Shown here piece after piece: positions 40,401-48,601 of a DNA stretch of 55,538 nt (position 1 is its first letter; every line of letters begins with the position of its first letter). The stretch is from Carbonactinospora thermoautotrophica. GTDB taxonomy: Bacteria; Actinomycetota; Actinomycetes; Streptomycetales; Carbonactinosporaceae. Below the pieces are notes generated by a model. That model saw nothing but the letters and a program-made list of their open reading frames with translations. It was not told the DNA's origin and did not search any database. A program made the position numbers and the translations under genes. The stretch is taken from positions 1 through 55,538 of the forward strand of contig NZ_JYIJ01000008.1 in the NCBI RefSeq assembly GCF_001543895.1, read 5' to 3'.

Positions 40401-40408
40401 ATGTCCCG

Positions 40409-40819
40409 GTGACGGGGGACAGGACGCGGGAGGGCAGGCCGCGCCGCCGTGGCACGGGACGGCTGCGGCGGCAGCCCGGCGGCCGTCGGAACGTGGTTTT
40501 CGTGCGGCTGTCGGACGAGGAGAAGGAGAAGATCGCGGCGCGGGCCGAAGCGTTGGGGGTGAGCATCCAGCGACTGCTCGTGGAGTCCGCCCTGGCGGGG
40601 TCGGCGCAGACAGTGACCGAGCGCCGGGCGCTGGTGGCTGAGCTGCTGGGTGTGCGGCGGCTGGTGGCCGCGTTGGGCAACAACATCAATCAGCTGGCGC
40701 GGGTGGCGAACGCCACCGGGGCGGCGCCGCCGGAGCTGGCGGCGGCCGCGGCGGCGGTGGCCCGGGCGATGGCGCGCCTGGACGCGACGGTGGCGGGCGT
40801 GTCGGGGCGGCGCTCGTGA
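40409..40819 (+). CDS. mobC: MobC-like relaxosome accessory protein
   Basis: 136 residues from a GTG with GGGAAGGGGG upstream. A basic N-terminal arm is followed by a ribbon-helix-helix segment (NVVFVRLSDEEKEKIAARAEALGVSIQRLLVESAL) and the MobC signature LVAALGNNINQLARVANATG. MobC proteins bind oriT and help the relaxase open the DNA. It overlaps the relaxase start by four bases (GTGA), confirming a relaxosome operon. Confidence 0.88.
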   Translation: MTGDRTREGRPRRRGTGRLRRQPGGRRNVVFVRLSDEEKEKIAARAEALGVSIQRLLVESALAGSAQTVTERRALVAELLGVRRLVAALGNNINQLARVANATGAAPPELAAAAAAVARAMARLDATVAGVSGRRS

Positions 40820-42282
40820 TCGCGTTCATCGACCCGCAGCGGGGCAGCAAGCCGGTTGGCCTGGTGGCGTACCTGTTCGGGCCGGGCCGGTTCAACGAGC
40901 ACACCGACCCGCACATCGTGGCTGCCGCGGAGAGTCTGGGGGTGGCGGACGGGCAGCGGCTCACCGACCGGGAGGTGCGGGCGCTGGGGAAGGAGCTGGA
41001 CGCGCCGAAGCGCCTGTATGGCACGGAGTTTCCCGGCGGGTACGTGTGGCATTGCTCGCTGAGCATCCCGGCGGAGGACCGGACGTTGTCGGATGAGGAG
41101 TGGGCGGTGGTGGCCCGCGAGCTGGTCGACCGGCTGGGGTTCTCGGCGGCGTCGGGGAAGGCGCCGTGCCGGTGGGTCGCGGTCCGTCACGGCCTGTCGC
41201 GTGCCGGGAACGACCACATCCACCTGGTGGTGAACCTGATCCGCGAGGACGGCACCAAGGCCAGCATCTGGAACGACCGGCGCATCGCCAGCCGGGTGTG
41301 CGCGGAGTTCGAACGCCGGTACGGGCTGCGGATCGTCGAGGGACGCACCGGGGCGGGGATGCCGGGGGTGAGCCGCGCGGAGACCGAGGTCGCCCAGCGG
41401 GCGGGGCGGCCGGAGCCGGCGCGGCTGCGCCTGGCCCGGATCGTGCGCGGGTGCGCGGTGGCGGCCAAGACCGAGGCGGAGTTTGTGCGCCGGCTGCGCC
41501 GGGCCGGGGTCCTGGTGCGGCCGCGGTACGCCGCCGGCGGCCGGGACGCGGTGACCGGCTACTCGGTCGCGCTGCGCCCGACGGCGGGAGAGGACCCGAT
41601 CTGGTACGGCGGCGGCCGGCTCGCCCCGGACCTGACGCTCCCCCGGTTGCGCGAGCACTGGTCGGTCTCGGCGCAGGCCCAGCAGGAGGCGCTGGCTGAG
41701 TGGCGGGCCAGGCGCGGCACGGCCGCAGCGGGTCGGGAGGCCACCAGCTTCGACGCCACGATGTGGGAGCAGGCCGCTCGGGTGGTCGCCGGTGTGCGCG
41801 AGCGGTTGGCGGCGGTGCCGGTGGACGACTGGGCCGGGTGGGCCGGTGCGGCCCGCGAGGCGGCGGGCGTGTTCGCCGCGTGGTCGGCCCGGGTCGAGGC
41901 CGACCGGCCTGGGCCGCTGGCCCGCGCGGCGGACGCGCTGGCCCGCTCCGCCCAGAGTCGCGTCGGAGAGCCCCGGGCTCGGCGGCAGGGTGCGACGATG
42001 GATCTGCGCGGGGTCGCGATGGTGACGGCGCAGGCTTCCACGGCGGGCCAGGGCGCGGCCGGGCAGGTGCTGCTGTTGCGGCAGCTCACCCGCCTCATGC
42101 AGGCCCTGCACGACGCCCACGTGGCGCGCGGGCAGGCCCGGCAGGCGCAGGCCCTGGCGGCGGTCGCCCGGGAGGAGCTGGCCCGGCTGCACCGCGCCAC
42201 GACCACACCGGTATCCGCGTCGGCGCCGGCCGTGCCGCGGCCGCTGGAGCAGCGGTCCGGCCGCGACACAGGCCGCGGGTAG
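40816..42282 (+). CDS. MobA/VirD2-type relaxase
   Basis: 488 residues. The relaxase domain occupies the first 200: a Tyr in LVAYLFGPGRF (Y19) as the probable nucleophile, WHCSLSIPAEDRTLSDEEW, and the HUH-type metal site in WVAVRHGLSRAGNDHIHLVVNL (about 117-138). This matches Pfam Relaxase (MobA/VirD2, MOBP-like). The enzyme nicks one strand at oriT and is carried with it through a T4SS. The C-terminal half is helical, with no primase or helicase domain. A relaxase is unexpected beside a TraB-type translocase. Start at the GTG overlapping the mobC stop. Confidence 0.88.
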   Translation: MIAFIDPQRGSKPVGLVAYLFGPGRFNEHTDPHIVAAAESLGVADGQRLTDREVRALGKELDAPKRLYGTEFPGGYVWHCSLSIPAEDRTLSDEEWAVVARELVDRLGFSAASGKAPCRWVAVRHGLSRAGNDHIHLVVNLIREDGTKASIWNDRRIASRVCAEFERRYGLRIVEGRTGAGMPGVSRAETEVAQRAGRPEPARLRLARIVRGCAVAAKTEAEFVRRLRRAGVLVRPRYAAGGRDAVTGYSVALRPTAGEDPIWYGGGRLAPDLTLPRLREHWSVSAQAQQEALAEWRARRGTAAAGREATSFDATMWEQAARVVAGVRERLAAVPVDDWAGWAGAAREAAGVFAAWSARVEADRPGPLARAADALARSAQSRVGEPRARRQGATMDLRGVAMVTAQASTAGQGAAGQVLLLRQLTRLMQALHDAHVARGQARQAQALAAVAREELARLHRATTTPVSASAPAVPRPLEQRSGRDTGRG

Positions 42283-42310
42283 CTGGCAGGTTCACGGGGA
42301 GGGATGACGG

Positions 42311-43930
42311 GTGAGCGAGCCGACCGACGAGGTGTCCCAGGCGCTCGCCGACGCGGTGCGGACCGCGGTGGTGGCGGCGGGCCAGCTGGCGGAGCTGGTG
42401 CTGCGGTACCGCGCCGAGCAGGCCTGGCAGGCCCAGCGGGCGAGCGAGGCGGAGGCGCGGCGGGTCGCCGAGCGGCTGCGGGCCGAGCGGAACGCGGCGA
42501 TGCCGGTCCTGCGCCAGCCGTGGACCGAGCGGTGGTGGCGGACGGCGACACCGGAGCAGATCGGCCAGGTGTGGCAGGTGGCGGCCGGCTGGGCGGGCGC
42601 GGGGGATCCGTACGCGCAGGCCACGCTGCGGCATCTGCGCGAGCAGATCGCTACCCGGTACGGCGTTCAGGTGCCCGACGTCGCGGTGGAGCCGCGCGGC
42701 CTGGTCGAGCTGCTGGCCGCCGGCCGCCAGGAGACAGCACGGACCGCCAGCCACAGGGAGGGCCCGGAGGAGTTCACCGAGTCCGGCCCCGCGTACCGGT
42801 ACCGGGTGCGTGACACCCGATTCCCGGCCGCCGCGCCGTGGGAGGGCACCGTCCAGGTACCGGACGGCACCCCGGTGGAGGTGGTCGCGGCGAACCAGCT
42901 CAAGGCCGTCCACGCGCAGCTTGAGAGCCGTCACGACGGCCAACCGGCTTCGCTGGACACCTTCCTGATCGAGGTGTTCGCCGATGTCGGCGCGGACGCC
43001 GAGCCGCTGTGCGTGCTCACCGGGGACCGCGTGGACGCGGTGCTGGCCGAGGTGGCCGACCGGCACCGGCGCATCGTCGCCGGCGAGGAGACCGCCGCAC
43101 CCGAGCAGCTGCGGGAGGCGTTGCTGGCCGAGCGGTGGCGCGTGTGGGAGGAGACGCAGGCGGCCGAGGCCGCGCTGGCGCAGGCGCTGGGCGACGGCGC
43201 GGACGAGACCAGCCCGGAGGCCGCCCGGTGCCGGGAGCGGCTGGCCGATGCCCGGGAGCGGCTGGCGCAGCTGAACCTGCGGGTACGCATGGTCGAGGCC
43301 GATCTGCGGGGCGAGGACGGCAGGTTGGTCGCCCAGGTGGCCGCACTACGCCAGATGCTGGACGAGGAGTGGTGGGCCACCGCCAGCCCGCAGGAGGTGG
43401 GCGGCGTGTGGGAGTGGGTGGCGCAGCGGCGCGACGGCACGGCCAAGACGCAGGCGGACGCCCTGCTCCGGGCGGGGATCTGGCGCACGTACGGTGTCGA
43501 CATCCGCGGGCAGGCCTCGGGGGAGGACGTCGCCGCGGTGGTGGCCGACGCCCAGGCGGCGGCCGAGCGCGCCGCCGGCGAGGCGGACCGGCGGCGGCAC
43601 GATGCGCGAGAAGAGGACGCGGCCGCAGCCCGGGCAGAAGACGCCGCGACGCGGCTGGAGGACGCCGACGAGGCGCCCGAGGTGGTCGAGGGGCAGGCCA
43701 CCCTCGGCCGGGAGCTGCGGGCCGCAGCCGCCCAGGATCGGGCGGCGGCCGCCGCCTTGGACCAGGTCGCGGACCGGGAGGCGGCCGCGGCGGTCACGGT
43801 CGCGGCCGAGGGCTACCCGCGCACCCCCTCGACGCGGGTCGCGGCCGCCGTGCGGGCCGGCCGGCGTGCGGGCGGGAGGCCCCGGGCGGCTACGCGCCAG
43901 CCGGCGGCGGAACGGGCCCGCGGCCGCTGA
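42311..43930 (+). CDS. Coiled-coil mobilisation-associated protein with an internal duplication
   Basis: 539 residues from a GTG preceded by GGGGAGGG. It is mostly charged helix. Two Trp-rich modules are related: WTERWWRTATPEQIGQVWQVAAGW followed by ATRYGVQVPD (about 70-120), and LDEEWWATASPQEVGGVWEWVAQR followed by WRTYGVDIRGQ (about 352-403). Between them is a small alpha/beta part (YRYRVRDTRFPAAAPWEGTVQVPDGTPVEVVAANQLKAV). The gene lies 28 bases after the relaxase and is probably in the same operon. A terminator hairpin overlaps its stop. Function unknown, presumably in DNA processing or relaxosome anchoring. Confidence 0.65.
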   Translation: MSEPTDEVSQALADAVRTAVVAAGQLAELVLRYRAEQAWQAQRASEAEARRVAERLRAERNAAMPVLRQPWTERWWRTATPEQIGQVWQVAAGWAGAGDPYAQATLRHLREQIATRYGVQVPDVAVEPRGLVELLAAGRQETARTASHREGPEEFTESGPAYRYRVRDTRFPAAAPWEGTVQVPDGTPVEVVAANQLKAVHAQLESRHDGQPASLDTFLIEVFADVGADAEPLCVLTGDRVDAVLAEVADRHRRIVAGEETAAPEQLREALLAERWRVWEETQAAEAALAQALGDGADETSPEAARCRERLADARERLAQLNLRVRMVEADLRGEDGRLVAQVAALRQMLDEEWWATASPQEVGGVWEWVAQRRDGTAKTQADALLRAGIWRTYGVDIRGQASGEDVAAVVADAQAAAERAAGEADRRRHDAREEDAAAARAEDAATRLEDADEAPEVVEGQATLGRELRAAAAQDRAAAAALDQVADREAAAAVTVAAEGYPRTPSTRVAAAVRAGRRAGGRPRAATRQPAAERARGR

Positions 43931-43941
43931 ACGCGGCCGCG
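43919..43941. terminator. Terminator hairpin overlapping the stop codon
   Basis: CGCGGCCGC (43919-43927) pairs with GCGGCCGCG (43933-43941) around TGAAC, which contains the stop TGA. It separates the mobilisation operon from the convergent minus-strand genes. Confidence 0.6.
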
Positions 43942-44020
43942 CCCGGGACCCCTGGCCTGAGCTGAATTCCGTCTGATCGCAGGCCTGCTCAGGCGGCGGC
44001 TATGACGATCATTGACGCTC

Positions 44021-44833
44021 CTACCAGACGAACCTGTTCCCCTGGACCCCGGGGCGGTCCTGCCACATCTGATAGGTGAAGCGTGTCCCTGGCGGTTGCG
44101 TGGCGACGGCTACGACGTACGTGCCGGGTCGGTCGGGCCGGACGGTGTGCTTGCACGTGTTCGGGGCGCCCGGGCCCACGCTGACCGAGGGGCAGGCGCG
44201 GAGGAGGAGCTTGCGAACCGGCTTTCCGTCAGAGGCAGAGACCTCGACCAGCCATACGTACACGTCCACGCTCTTGGTCCGGTCCGCCTTGATATCGGCG
44301 GACATGACGACCCACCGGTCGTCGGTCAGCTCATGACACGGGCGCGCCCACACACCCTCCTTCATGTACCAGTAGCCCCCACCGTCGCCTGAACGGCAGT
44401 CCTTATGAGATCGCGGTGCCGGCAGGGCGACCTGCCGTGGCGGTACGGACATGCGCGGCGGCTCGGGAACCGGGGCGCGCGTCGTGGCTGAGGCGCTCGG
44501 AGTCGGTGTTGGTGAGGGCGACAGCGGCACAGAAGGGGTACCGCTTGGGGCGGGTGCCGCCACGGCTGGGATTGTCTGACTGGGCTGGGCCGCCTTCCCC
44601 TCGTCGGGCAGGGCAGGCAGGACAAGCGCCGCGATCGCCGCGATCCCCCCGACCGTGCCCATGATCTTGCTTGCGATGTCGACCCCGTGCGAGAACCGTG
44701 CCCACCATCCGCCGCCGTTCTGCCCGGCCGGTTGCTTGCTGGCTGACCGCTTGGCCAGGACCGAGAGCGTGAAGAAGAACAGGGCGCACACGATCAGTGT
44801 GACGGCGGTGACGATTAAGGGACCCGTCTTCAT
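44021..44833 (-). CDS. Membrane-anchored extracytoplasmic protein
   Basis: 270 residues from the ATG at 44833 (an in-frame TTG lies two codons upstream). Two N-terminal membrane segments (GPLIVTAVTLIVCALFFFTLSVLA and IMGTVGGIAAIAALVLPAL) precede a Ser/Thr/Pro linker (about 85-135) and a C-terminal beta-rich domain with three cysteines (DCRSGDGGGYWYMKEGVWARPCHEL; LLLRACPSV; NTCKHTV). The start lacks a clear ribosome site and has an AT-rich TATATC/CATACG stretch close upstream, so a leaderless transcript is likely. It ends the minus-strand T4SS block but may be separately transcribed. No family recognised. Confidence 0.65.
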   Translation of the reverse strand: MKTGPLIVTAVTLIVCALFFFTLSVLAKRSASKQPAGQNGGGWWARFSHGVDIASKIMGTVGGIAAIAALVLPALPDEGKAAQPSQTIPAVAAPAPSGTPSVPLSPSPTPTPSASATTRAPVPEPPRMSVPPRQVALPAPRSHKDCRSGDGGGYWYMKEGVWARPCHELTDDRWVVMSADIKADRTKSVDVYVWLVEVSASDGKPVRKLLLRACPSVSVGPGAPNTCKHTVRPDRPGTYVVAVATQPPGTRFTYQMWQDRPGVQGNRFVW

Positions 44834-44893
44834 GATCAAAGCGTATGGATATACCCTGCGGCTCGATAGAGCCGGCGCCGTTCCTAGCCGCCG

Positions 44894-45355
44894 CTACCCC
44901 TCTCCTTCAGATGAGGGGTCAGAGAACGCGGGGCCGAGCCACAGGTTCGGGTCGGATTCGGCGACGGGCAGCGGGTCGAGTTCGGTGTGCCGGTCGGGTT
45001 TGCAGGCGGCGAACACGCCGGTGTCGCGGTTCATCAGGGCGTGCAGGTGCGGGTCGGCGTGGTGCAGCCACCAGGCCGACATCGTGCCCTCGATCCGGGC
45101 CTTCTCCCACTCCTGCCACAGCGCGTTCAACCGGGAGACCGCTTCGGGGTGCTTCCACCATTGCGCGCACCAGGTGAGCGTGCCGCCGAGCCGGCGGCGG
45201 ATCAGCGGGGCCAGGTGGCCGCGCACCCAGGCGTCGAGGTTCGGGTACGCCAACTCCGCCCCGGTGCCGTGGCCACCGGTCTCGGCTCCGTCCAGCGGCT
45301 CGCCGGGCACCCAGCCGTCGTCGGCCAGCAGGTCGTCAGGCATCGGCTCAGGCAT
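44894..45355 (-). CDS. DUF4913 protein
   Basis: 153 residues; the ATG at 45355 overlaps the end of the VirD4 gene. The core HLAPLIRRRLGGTLTWCAQWWKHPEAVSRLNALWQEWEKARIEGTMSAWWLHHADPHLHALM matches the DUF4913 pattern (WC-x2-WW-x-H-P-E-A ... WW-x3-ADPHL). DUF4913 genes regularly accompany conjugation clusters in actinobacteria; their role is unknown. The start was set by the coupling with the upstream gene. Confidence 0.8.
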   Translation of the reverse strand: MPEPMPDDLLADDGWVPGEPLDGAETGGHGTGAELAYPNLDAWVRGHLAPLIRRRLGGTLTWCAQWWKHPEAVSRLNALWQEWEKARIEGTMSAWWLHHADPHLHALMNRDTGVFAACKPDRHTELDPLPVAESDPNLWLGPAFSDPSSEGEG

Positions 45356-47084
45356 CGACCGCCTCGACAGGCTCACCCGGGGGGCTGTAGCGCGCGAGGG
45401 ACTCCTCCACCTCGGCGGCGCGTGGCCCCCGGGTCCACGGCTCGGTCTCGATCAGGATGGGCCGGGTGCCGGAGGCGAGCACGATCGCCCGCCCCCGGGG
45501 GAGCGCGGCGAGGTCGGCGAGGTCGAGGATCCGCTCGGGCCGGGTGGACACGGTCGTCGAGCGCGACCGGCCGGCGCCGCGCTGCACGCTGATCGAGGTG
45601 GTTTCCGGCTCGAACTCACCCAGCACCCGCGACAGGTCCTCCAAAAACGCGGCGTCGAGCTGGCCGCCGCCGAAGACCCGGATGTTCGCAGCGTCGCGCA
45701 GCTTGCGCATCCCGTGGTCGCCCCACACCTCCACGCCCTGGGACCAGGACTGCAGGATGGTCATGAGGATGATGCCGCGGCTGCCGTAGTGGCTGTAGCG
45801 GTCGGGCAGGTCCCGCCACCGGACCCCGTTGGCCGCCTCGTCCAGCACGCCGAGGAACGGCACGGGCAGCCGGCCGCCGGGTGAGCGGGTCGACAGCTCC
45901 TCGGCGGCCTCGATGACGGCGACGTTCAGCGCGGCCACCACGGCCGCGCCCGAGCGGCCCTCCATGGACAGCGAGTACAGGGTGTCGGTGCCGCGCACGA
46001 ACTCCTCGGGCCGAAACTCCGGGGTGCGCCGGCCGCCGGGGGTGATCCACCGGGTGACCGCCGGGTTGACCAGCCAGGACACGGCCTTCTCGGCGGTGCC
46101 GTAGATGCCGTCACGCTGCTTGTCCGCGTAGTTGATGACGCCTTGCACGGCGTGGGCGGGCATGTGGTGGCCGGTGCGGCGCAGCACGTCGACCGGGGTG
46201 GCGTCGGTCGGGTCGCTCAGCCACTCGTGGACGATGGTGATCGGCTCACCGGCCGCGGCGGCGGCCAGCAGCATGTAGGCGAGCAGCTGCTCCCCCTTGG
46301 GGTCGAAGTAGGCGTCCTGCTTGGCGCCGACGGCGCGGGAGAAGTCAGCGAAGATCGCGGCGAGCCGCATTGCCTTGTCCACGTCGGTCACGTACGACAG
46401 GGGGTTCCACCACCAGGTGGGGTCCTCCCCGGCGATTTGGTGCGGGTCGAACACCCACACAGTGCCTGCGCGGTCGCGGATCAGCCGCGTGGCGTCCACC
46501 ACGTCGCGCTTGTTGGAGGTGACCAGCAGGCAGCCCGGGGCGGCCAGGATCGCCGGGATCGCGCGGGAGGTGGTCTTACCGGTGCGGGTGCCCCAGATGT
46601 CGAGGTGCATGTCCTCCCAGGAGCCGTAGATGCGCTGCCGGCTGGGCAGGGCCCGCCCGATCGGCACGCCGGGGCTGGTGGTGGGCGCGCCCAGGCGGCG
46701 CGCGGTCGCGGTCACGCCCGCTTCGGTCAGGTGGGCGATGTCGCGGGGGTCGGCCAGGTGGCGGGCGGCGGCGTCCACCGAGACCCGGGAGCGGCGCAGG
46801 CGCGCCACGATCCGCCACACCCCCGCCGCGAGCGCCGCCGCGACGAGCAGCTCGGCGGCGGCAACCACGGTGGCGGTTGGGCCCGGCCAGGCGCGTTGGC
46901 CGACGGCGAGCTGGATCGCGAGGGTGAACGGGTTGGCGGGCGGGGCCGGTGCGTGGCCGAGGGCGGCGGCGACCGCCACCGCGACCCACACGCCGGCGAC
47001 GACGAGGAGGAGGAGCCCCAGGCCGGCCAGCGCCAGGTACGGGGTGATGTCGGAGGGGCCACGGCTGCGGCGGGTGACGCTCAT
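45348..47084 (-). CDS. VirD4/TraG-type coupling protein
   Basis: 578 residues from ATG 47084. Two N-terminal membrane segments (YLALAGLGLLLLVVAGVWVAVAVAAAL; VVAAAELLVAAALAAGVWRI) precede the motor: Walker A WGTRTGKTTSRA (about 163-174), Walker B-like FLGVLDEAANGVRWRDLP (about 410-425) and TraM-recognition-like ILMTILQSWSQGVEVWG. The protein links the relaxosome to the T4SS channel and pumps the transferred strand. It overlaps VirB4 (four bases at 47081-47084) and DUF4913. The frame is open back to 48605, but that part is antisense-like noise over the virB4 gene in another frame. Confidence 0.88.
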   Translation of the reverse strand: MSVTRRSRGPSDITPYLALAGLGLLLLVVAGVWVAVAVAAALGHAPAPPANPFTLAIQLAVGQRAWPGPTATVVAAAELLVAAALAAGVWRIVARLRRSRVSVDAAARHLADPRDIAHLTEAGVTATARRLGAPTTSPGVPIGRALPSRQRIYGSWEDMHLDIWGTRTGKTTSRAIPAILAAPGCLLVTSNKRDVVDATRLIRDRAGTVWVFDPHQIAGEDPTWWWNPLSYVTDVDKAMRLAAIFADFSRAVGAKQDAYFDPKGEQLLAYMLLAAAAAGEPITIVHEWLSDPTDATPVDVLRRTGHHMPAHAVQGVINYADKQRDGIYGTAEKAVSWLVNPAVTRWITPGGRRTPEFRPEEFVRGTDTLYSLSMEGRSGAAVVAALNVAVIEAAEELSTRSPGGRLPVPFLGVLDEAANGVRWRDLPDRYSHYGSRGIILMTILQSWSQGVEVWGDHGMRKLRDAANIRVFGGGQLDAAFLEDLSRVLGEFEPETTSISVQRGAGRSRSTTVSTRPERILDLADLAALPRGRAIVLASGTRPILIETEPWTRGPRAAEVEESLARYSPPGEPVEAVDA

Positions 47085-48586
47085 GCCCTGACTCCCGCCG
47101 CCGTGGATCCCGCCGGTGCGGCTCCCTCTTGTGCCGCCGCGTGGCGCCACCGCTTGTTGGTGTCGTTGACGTCGCGCTCGGCGGCGGTGAGCTCGACCTT
47201 GACGGGGATGCCGGGCCGGCTGCCGACCTTGATCAGGAACTTGCCGCGGCCGGGGGGCTCGGCCTCGCGGTTGAGCATCGGGTCCCAGCTCGGGGGCGTG
47301 GACCAGTCGACGATCAGCCGCCGCTCCTTGTGGGAGAGGCGCACCACCTGGGTCAGCGACGCCATCTCCGCCTCGGGCAACCCACCGCACACGATCATTC
47401 CTGCGCGTTCGGCGAAGCCCTTGGCCTTGTGCCGGTCGGCCACCTCGGCCACGGCCAGCAGGTCGTCCATGGTGTGGGTGACCATGACCTGGCCGATGCC
47501 GCGCTGGCGGTTGAGCCGGGTGAGCGCGTCGACCCGGTCGACCAGGCCACGGCCGGCGCGCAGCACCCGCCACAGCTCGTCCAGGACGACGAAGAAGTGC
47601 CGCTGTGGGGCCAGGCCGGCGTCGGCGAGTGCGTGGGCGGCCTCGATCGCGCCGAACCCGTCCGACCAGCACGCCAGCAACGCGGCCGCGGCCAGGTCGG
47701 TGTCGGCCTCGTCGATGCCGGAGATGTCGATGCACACCCCGCCGGGGGAGTCCAGCCGGATGGGGGTGGTGGTGTGTCGGGCGAATGTCTCCCCCATCGG
47801 CCCATCCAACAAACCAAACAACGACCGGTGCAGCGGGTCGACCGCCGCCCGGTACCGCTCGTCGTTCCCGCGGTCCAGGGTGACCCGGCGCACCTCCTCG
47901 GGGCCTTCGTCCAGGACGCGGATCAGGTCGGGCAGGATCGGCACGCCGGCATGGCGCTCGTCCAGCACCCGCAAGGCGGCGGACAGGATCGTGCGTTCGT
48001 GGTCGCTGGGCGGCTGCCCGCCGCGCAGGATCGTCACCAGGGCGGCCAGCATGTTCAGCCGGCGGCCCTGCGCTTGGGCGAGCAGCCGGTCGCGGTCGGC
48101 GCCGGACAGCCGGGCTGCGGCCGCCGCGGTCTCCCCGGGGTCCAAGACGTTGAGGCTGCCCAGGCCCCGCCCCAGCTTGACGACCTGGCCGCCCATCGCG
48201 GCGATGAGGTCGACGTAGTCCGGCTTGAGGTCGCCCAGGATCAGCGGGTACACCCCGTACCCGGCCAGTCCCAGGACCAGGCGGCGCACGAACGTGGACT
48301 TGCCCAGGCCTGGGCGGCCGAGCACCAGCGCGGACGGATTGTGGATCAACTGGGCGCGTTGGAACCAGGAGATCGGGTCGCAGCACACCGTGGTGCCGTT
48401 GTCCAGGTGCCGGCCCACGGGCACCCCGATCATCGGCGTGCCCGAACCGACCCCGAACGGCCACAACCCGCACACCTGCACCGTGGTGCCGCGCCACTCC
48501 GGTGGCGCCTCCACATAAGAGGCGCGGCCGCCGCCGCGGCCGGGGTAGCCGCGCGGGCCCGGCCGCCGAGCAGATGCGTTGCGCAT
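47081..48586 (-). CDS. VirB4-like T4SS ATPase
   Basis: 501 residues, ATG 48586. Walker A LGRPGLGKSTF (about 88-98), DLKPDYVDLIAAMGGQVVKLGRG, and Walker B HFFVVLDELWRVLRAG (about 325-340) with GIGQVMVTHTMDDL following are typical of VirB4/TraC-type hexameric ATPases that drive T4SS assembly. It lacks the N-terminal VirB4 domain; the SCO6880-like protein just upstream may supply that part as a separate chain, as in other actinobacterial systems. It overlaps VirD4 by ATGA. Confidence 0.85.
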   Translation of the reverse strand: MRNASARRPGPRGYPGRGGGRASYVEAPPEWRGTTVQVCGLWPFGVGSGTPMIGVPVGRHLDNGTTVCCDPISWFQRAQLIHNPSALVLGRPGLGKSTFVRRLVLGLAGYGVYPLILGDLKPDYVDLIAAMGGQVVKLGRGLGSLNVLDPGETAAAAARLSGADRDRLLAQAQGRRLNMLAALVTILRGGQPPSDHERTILSAALRVLDERHAGVPILPDLIRVLDEGPEEVRRVTLDRGNDERYRAAVDPLHRSLFGLLDGPMGETFARHTTTPIRLDSPGGVCIDISGIDEADTDLAAAALLACWSDGFGAIEAAHALADAGLAPQRHFFVVLDELWRVLRAGRGLVDRVDALTRLNRQRGIGQVMVTHTMDDLLAVAEVADRHKAKGFAERAGMIVCGGLPEAEMASLTQVVRLSHKERRLIVDWSTPPSWDPMLNREAEPPGRGKFLIKVGSRPGIPVKVELTAAERDVNDTNKRWRHAAAQEGAAPAGSTAAGVRA

Positions 48587-48601
48587 GGTGGTACCCCCTT
48601 G

